Source: CAZRSW01 sp964602845 (GTDB lineage: Bacteria > Chloroflexota > Dehalococcoidia > Lucifugimonadales > UBA826). From it: 24,640 nucleotides of DNA. The first letter of the stretch is position 1; each line of letters begins with the position of its first letter. Below the pieces are notes generated by a model, which searched no databases, had not been told where the DNA came from, and saw only the letters and a program-made list of their open reading frames with translations. A program made the position numbers and the translations under genes. Location: contig CAZRSW010000025.1 in NCBI GenBank assembly GCA_964602845.1, forward strand, positions 1 to 24,640, given 5' to 3'. Shown piece by piece: positions 22,408-24,640 of this stretch.

Positions 22408-23438
22408 CGCCTATCCCTCCTGTTTTTATTTTTTGCGGCGGTATAAATATTTAATTCAAAAGAATCGTGGAACACACTGGAAGCACGATTCGAGGTATCA
22501 CAACGAATCATGTTACTCGTTTGGGCATGCATTTGAGCTCCGATATACCTATTAAATGAAGGAACAATCTCTCTTATAACTAGACCCAGTTCGGTAACAA
22601 CAGATAGTGCATCGGCTAACTCATCAGGATGCCCTGCACCAAAGCATATGAATCCTTTCTTGCCTGGATGCGACCTCAACAACTCCACCCCTCTTGATGT
22701 GAAAACTCTGAACCCTTCAGCAGTGTAGGGAGGATCACAAAAAAAGACATCGTATTTATCCCGCTGCTGAGTTTTAAATGGATTTCGAAGATCATGTTTT
22801 ATCCCATTGATTACCCATCCCCTTTTATCGGATATATTTTCTATAAATTCAATCACCCTGGAATCCAAATCAAAGACAGTTGTGGTCCCAGTAGTTATAC
22901 CCATTTCCTCAGCGAACAAGTGAAGTGCCAGCGCCATCAAGTCATCATCTCCCAAGAATACGATATCTCGGCCATCTATCGCATCATGTTCATATAAATA
23001 TGCAATACGAAGCATACAGGTCTGCATAGTTGCGTGGGATTGATCCAGTGAAAATTTAGGTTTAGGCCGATCCACTACAATTTCTCGAAGTTTAGTAATA
23101 AGTCCGTTTAAATATGAGGGGATCTGATAACTCATAGTCAGGGGTTCCGTAACACGGTTACAAACGCCGAGAGCGCGTAGGAGTTCGTTCCCTTTATCAG
23201 TGAGAACTAGTCCGGATTTTCGATCTAGTAATTTCTGCTTTTCTAACTCTCTTCGCACTGCAGATACCAAAGGGACTGGGATGGATATTTTCCTGGCGAG
23301 ATCATGCAATGGTATAGGTCCAAACCTAAAAACAGTCCTCAGTATTAACCTGACACCTTCAGAACCCTCACCTAATTGGACCTTGTAGGAAATATCATCT
23401 AGCGTCTTTGCCGCCTCAATCTGGCTCATACGAGTCAA
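22404..23438 (-). CDS. bpsA: DUF43 / BpsA-type branched-chain polyamine synthase
   Basis: A 344-residue protein resembling N4-bis(aminopropyl)spermidine synthase, which adds aminopropyl groups from decarboxylated S-adenosylmethionine to the internal nitrogen of spermidine. N-terminal winged helix (about 25-90), then DQSHAT (132-137), the catalytic acidic motif FLGDDDLMALAL with G163-D-D-D166, and DPPYT (235-239) followed by GFRVFTSRGVELL; these are the family's diagnostic motifs. Length fits. TTG start at 23438 overlaps the SDR stop (TTGA), with AGG 6 nt upstream; ATG 23429 is the alternative, with no site at proper spacing. Its 3' end overlaps the DUF2156-like gene. Characterised members come mainly from thermophilic archaea and bacteria, so the reaction here is inferred. 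Confidence 0.82.
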   Translation of the reverse strand: MTRMSQIEAAKTLDDISYKVQLGEGSEGVRLILRTVFRFGPIPLHDLARKISIPVPLVSAVRRELEKQKLLDRKSGLVLTDKGNELLRALGVCNRVTEPLTMSYQIPSYLNGLITKLREIVVDRPKPKFSLDQSHATMQTCMLRIAYLYEHDAIDGRDIVFLGDDDLMALALHLFAEEMGITTGTTTVFDLDSRVIEFIENISDKRGWVINGIKHDLRNPFKTQQRDKYDVFFCDPPYTAEGFRVFTSRGVELLRSHPGKKGFICFGAGHPDELADALSVVTELGLVIREIVPSFNRYIGAQMHAQTSNMIRCDTSNRASSVFHDSFELNIYTAAKNKNRRDRR

Positions 23439-24346
23439 GATTCGCCTACCCGACCACCAAGGTCATCTGCCAAAATATTATTTATGTCCTTGGAAAATTT
23501 TATTTCGGAATCATCTTTCGGGCAATACCCTAAAATATTGCGGGCATTTTTTATTGACCAAAAGGATCTCGTATTATTGCTAATCCCATAAACCACTTGC
23601 CAAGGTATTCCATAGTTATTAGTGATATCAACTGCTTCAATACTTTTCTGAAACAATTGCGTAAGATCTCGTGGACTAATATAGGCACCTAAATCACGTT
23701 TATAAGTAGCAGCGTCATCATAATCAATGGGGTTTAAATGTCTTGGGGCACCAATCCTAACCATTACTACTCCCATTTTACGGCTAGTACCTATATTACC
23801 CTCCACATGACTTTCTGAACGACCTGGTGCTAATTCCCCCAAAGAACCACATGCAAAGATAAATCCCAAGTGCTCATAAGAAGCCTTAGCCCACCCATAG
23901 AAATTATCTGACAGAGGTAAAGTATAGGGATCAAGATTGTCCAGTTCCCTGTTGTGTATGAGCGCATGTTCATACCAATCTGCGGCATGATTTGAGCTTG
24001 CCATAATCACTCTCTGAACATTGGCGTCATAGGAACATCTGAGTACATTATAAGCCATTTCAACATTCTTTTTTTCGTCGACAAAGTGATCTATTGGGTG
24101 ACCCTTCCTTCTCTTATAAGCCAGATGTACAACTGTATCTACACCATCAAAAAATTTCCTGTAATCATCCCGATTATCCCCAATCAGGTCGACAATTTGA
24201 ACACCTTGAACTCCAGCCCCTTCCTTATTTGTATTTGCTGAATCGATTAATACTGTTTCATAACATTCCTTAAGGGTGGGTAAGATCTGGGCGGCAACAT
24301 ACCCTGAAGCTCCAGTAATCAGAACCTTCTTTAACCCATTTAACAT
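23435..24346 (-). CDS. NAD-dependent epimerase/dehydratase (extended SDR)
   Basis: A 303-residue extended short-chain dehydrogenase. Nucleotide motif VLITGASGYVAAQ (8-20; the last Gly of TGxxGxxG is Ala), VVHLAYKRR (72-80), catalytic Ser in IMASSNH (about 117), and Y150-GWA-K154. The C-terminal half (YGIPWQVVYGISNNTRSFWSIKNARNILGYCPKDD) resembles uronate dehydrogenases and related sugar-acting SDRs. ATG start with AAGGAAGG about 5 nt upstream, the best ribosome binding site in the operon. First of three overlapping genes (SDR, BpsA-type, DUF2156-like). Substrate unknown; whether it belongs to the polyamine function or is only cotranscribed cannot be told. Confidence 0.87.
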   Translation of the reverse strand: MLNGLKKVLITGASGYVAAQILPTLKECYETVLIDSANTNKEGAGVQGVQIVDLIGDNRDDYRKFFDGVDTVVHLAYKRRKGHPIDHFVDEKKNVEMAYNVLRCSYDANVQRVIMASSNHAADWYEHALIHNRELDNLDPYTLPLSDNFYGWAKASYEHLGFIFACGSLGELAPGRSESHVEGNIGTSRKMGVVMVRIGAPRHLNPIDYDDAATYKRDLGAYISPRDLTQLFQKSIEAVDITNNYGIPWQVVYGISNNTRSFWSIKNARNILGYCPKDDSEIKFSKDINNILADDLGGRVGES

Positions 24347-24640
24347 AGCAACCTTCCTTCAATTTACAACTTATCTTGCTTCAACGTGTAAGATTCTATG
24401 AACCTGGGATCTCGGGAGCAAATAGTTTCAGCACTGAGTAATATATCCGAAAATAGATTTCATATTTTCACGCCCTGCCGTCGCAAAGACAAGCGATCAC
24501 AATTTATAAAGCTATTTGTCCAATCATCGAAAAAAATTAAGTGGAACTACCACAGACCATTACATCTGAGGACAGAGACCTTCTACAGCGGTATTTATCA
24601 GTGTGAGTTAGTGTAACAGGGCAAACAGTTAAAACCCTGG
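24347..24640. other. Terminal 294 bases without a recognisable gene
   Basis: No convincing coding sequence on either strand; a 72-codon plus-strand frame (24398-24616) has no ribosome binding site and no family-like sequence. It should hold the promoter of the SDR operon, but I see no clear -35/-10 pair. CAGGG (24618-24622) and CCCTG (24635-24639) form a short inverted repeat at the very edge. Confidence 0.4.

Noticed and set aside
24398..24616. A 72-codon plus-strand open frame near the end of the window
   Set aside because: No ribosome binding site before the ATG, odd composition, no family resemblance; probably chance.
1..24640. CRISPR arrays, tRNA genes, insertion sequences or prophage
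   Set aside because: No regularly spaced direct repeats, cloverleaf-like sequences, transposase or phage structural genes were seen on either strand.

Overview
The window looks like a moderately AT-rich bacterial chromosome fragment from a draft assembly; a run of exactly 100 N (12503-12602) interrupts alaS. Gene content and order suggest a Chloroflexota bacterium of the Dehalococcoidia/SAR202 type: a dnaB helicase gene followed by a DnaD-like gene and a DnaC/DnaI-type loader, an rpmF-fabD-nusB-acpP cluster, and a downstream set of orphan oxidoreductases and a thiamine-diphosphate enzyme. The taxonomic call is inference from content, not from a marker search. There are no insertion sequences, phage genes, CRISPR arrays, tRNAs or rRNAs.

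Layout. 1-353 (-): N-terminal part of a Clp/Hsp100 ATPase, diverging from a PHP-domain phosphoesterase (599-1249). holA lies on the minus strand (1275-2258). 2455-8244 (+) holds a DUF1232 membrane protein, ychF, rplI (with an acidic tail) and a tight replication cassette: dnaB, a DnaD-like protein (4-nt overlap) and a helicase loader carrying two tandem AAA+ modules. 8351-9412 (-) is a class I DAHP synthase. Divergent to it is a formylglycine-generating enzyme (9736-10677), followed by alaS and ruvX. 13793-17045 (-) holds a zinc-type alcohol dehydrogenase and the rpmF-fabD-nusB-acpP operon with a recognisable promoter. 17097-21450 holds a D-2-hydroxyacid dehydrogenase diverging from a fumarate-reductase/tricarballylate-dehydrogenase-like flavoprotein and an acetolactate-synthase-like enzyme. 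21484-24346 (-) is a translationally coupled three-gene operon: an extended SDR, a DUF43/BpsA-type branched polyamine synthase, and a DUF2156/GNAT-like protein.

The strongest new signal lies in the 323 bases in front of the DAHP synthase gene. On the minus strand it contains, in order: a good sigma70-type promoter, a 29-codon leader ORF with the run YFFDYYYYF, two mutually exclusive RNA pairings, and a 14-bp terminator hairpin with a U-tract. This is a complete Tyr/Phe leader-peptide attenuator driving the first enzyme of aromatic amino acid synthesis. The leader ORF starts only about 10 nt after the -10 box, so it is probably translated from a leaderless or almost leaderless transcript.

Other points of interest: the BpsA-type gene, whose characterised relatives come mainly from thermophiles; a probable CTG start with a strong ribosome binding site that adds 35 residues to the DUF2156-like protein; the duplicated helicase-loader ATPase; and perfect palindromes in front of clp/PHP, rplI, dnaB and alaS that look like operators.
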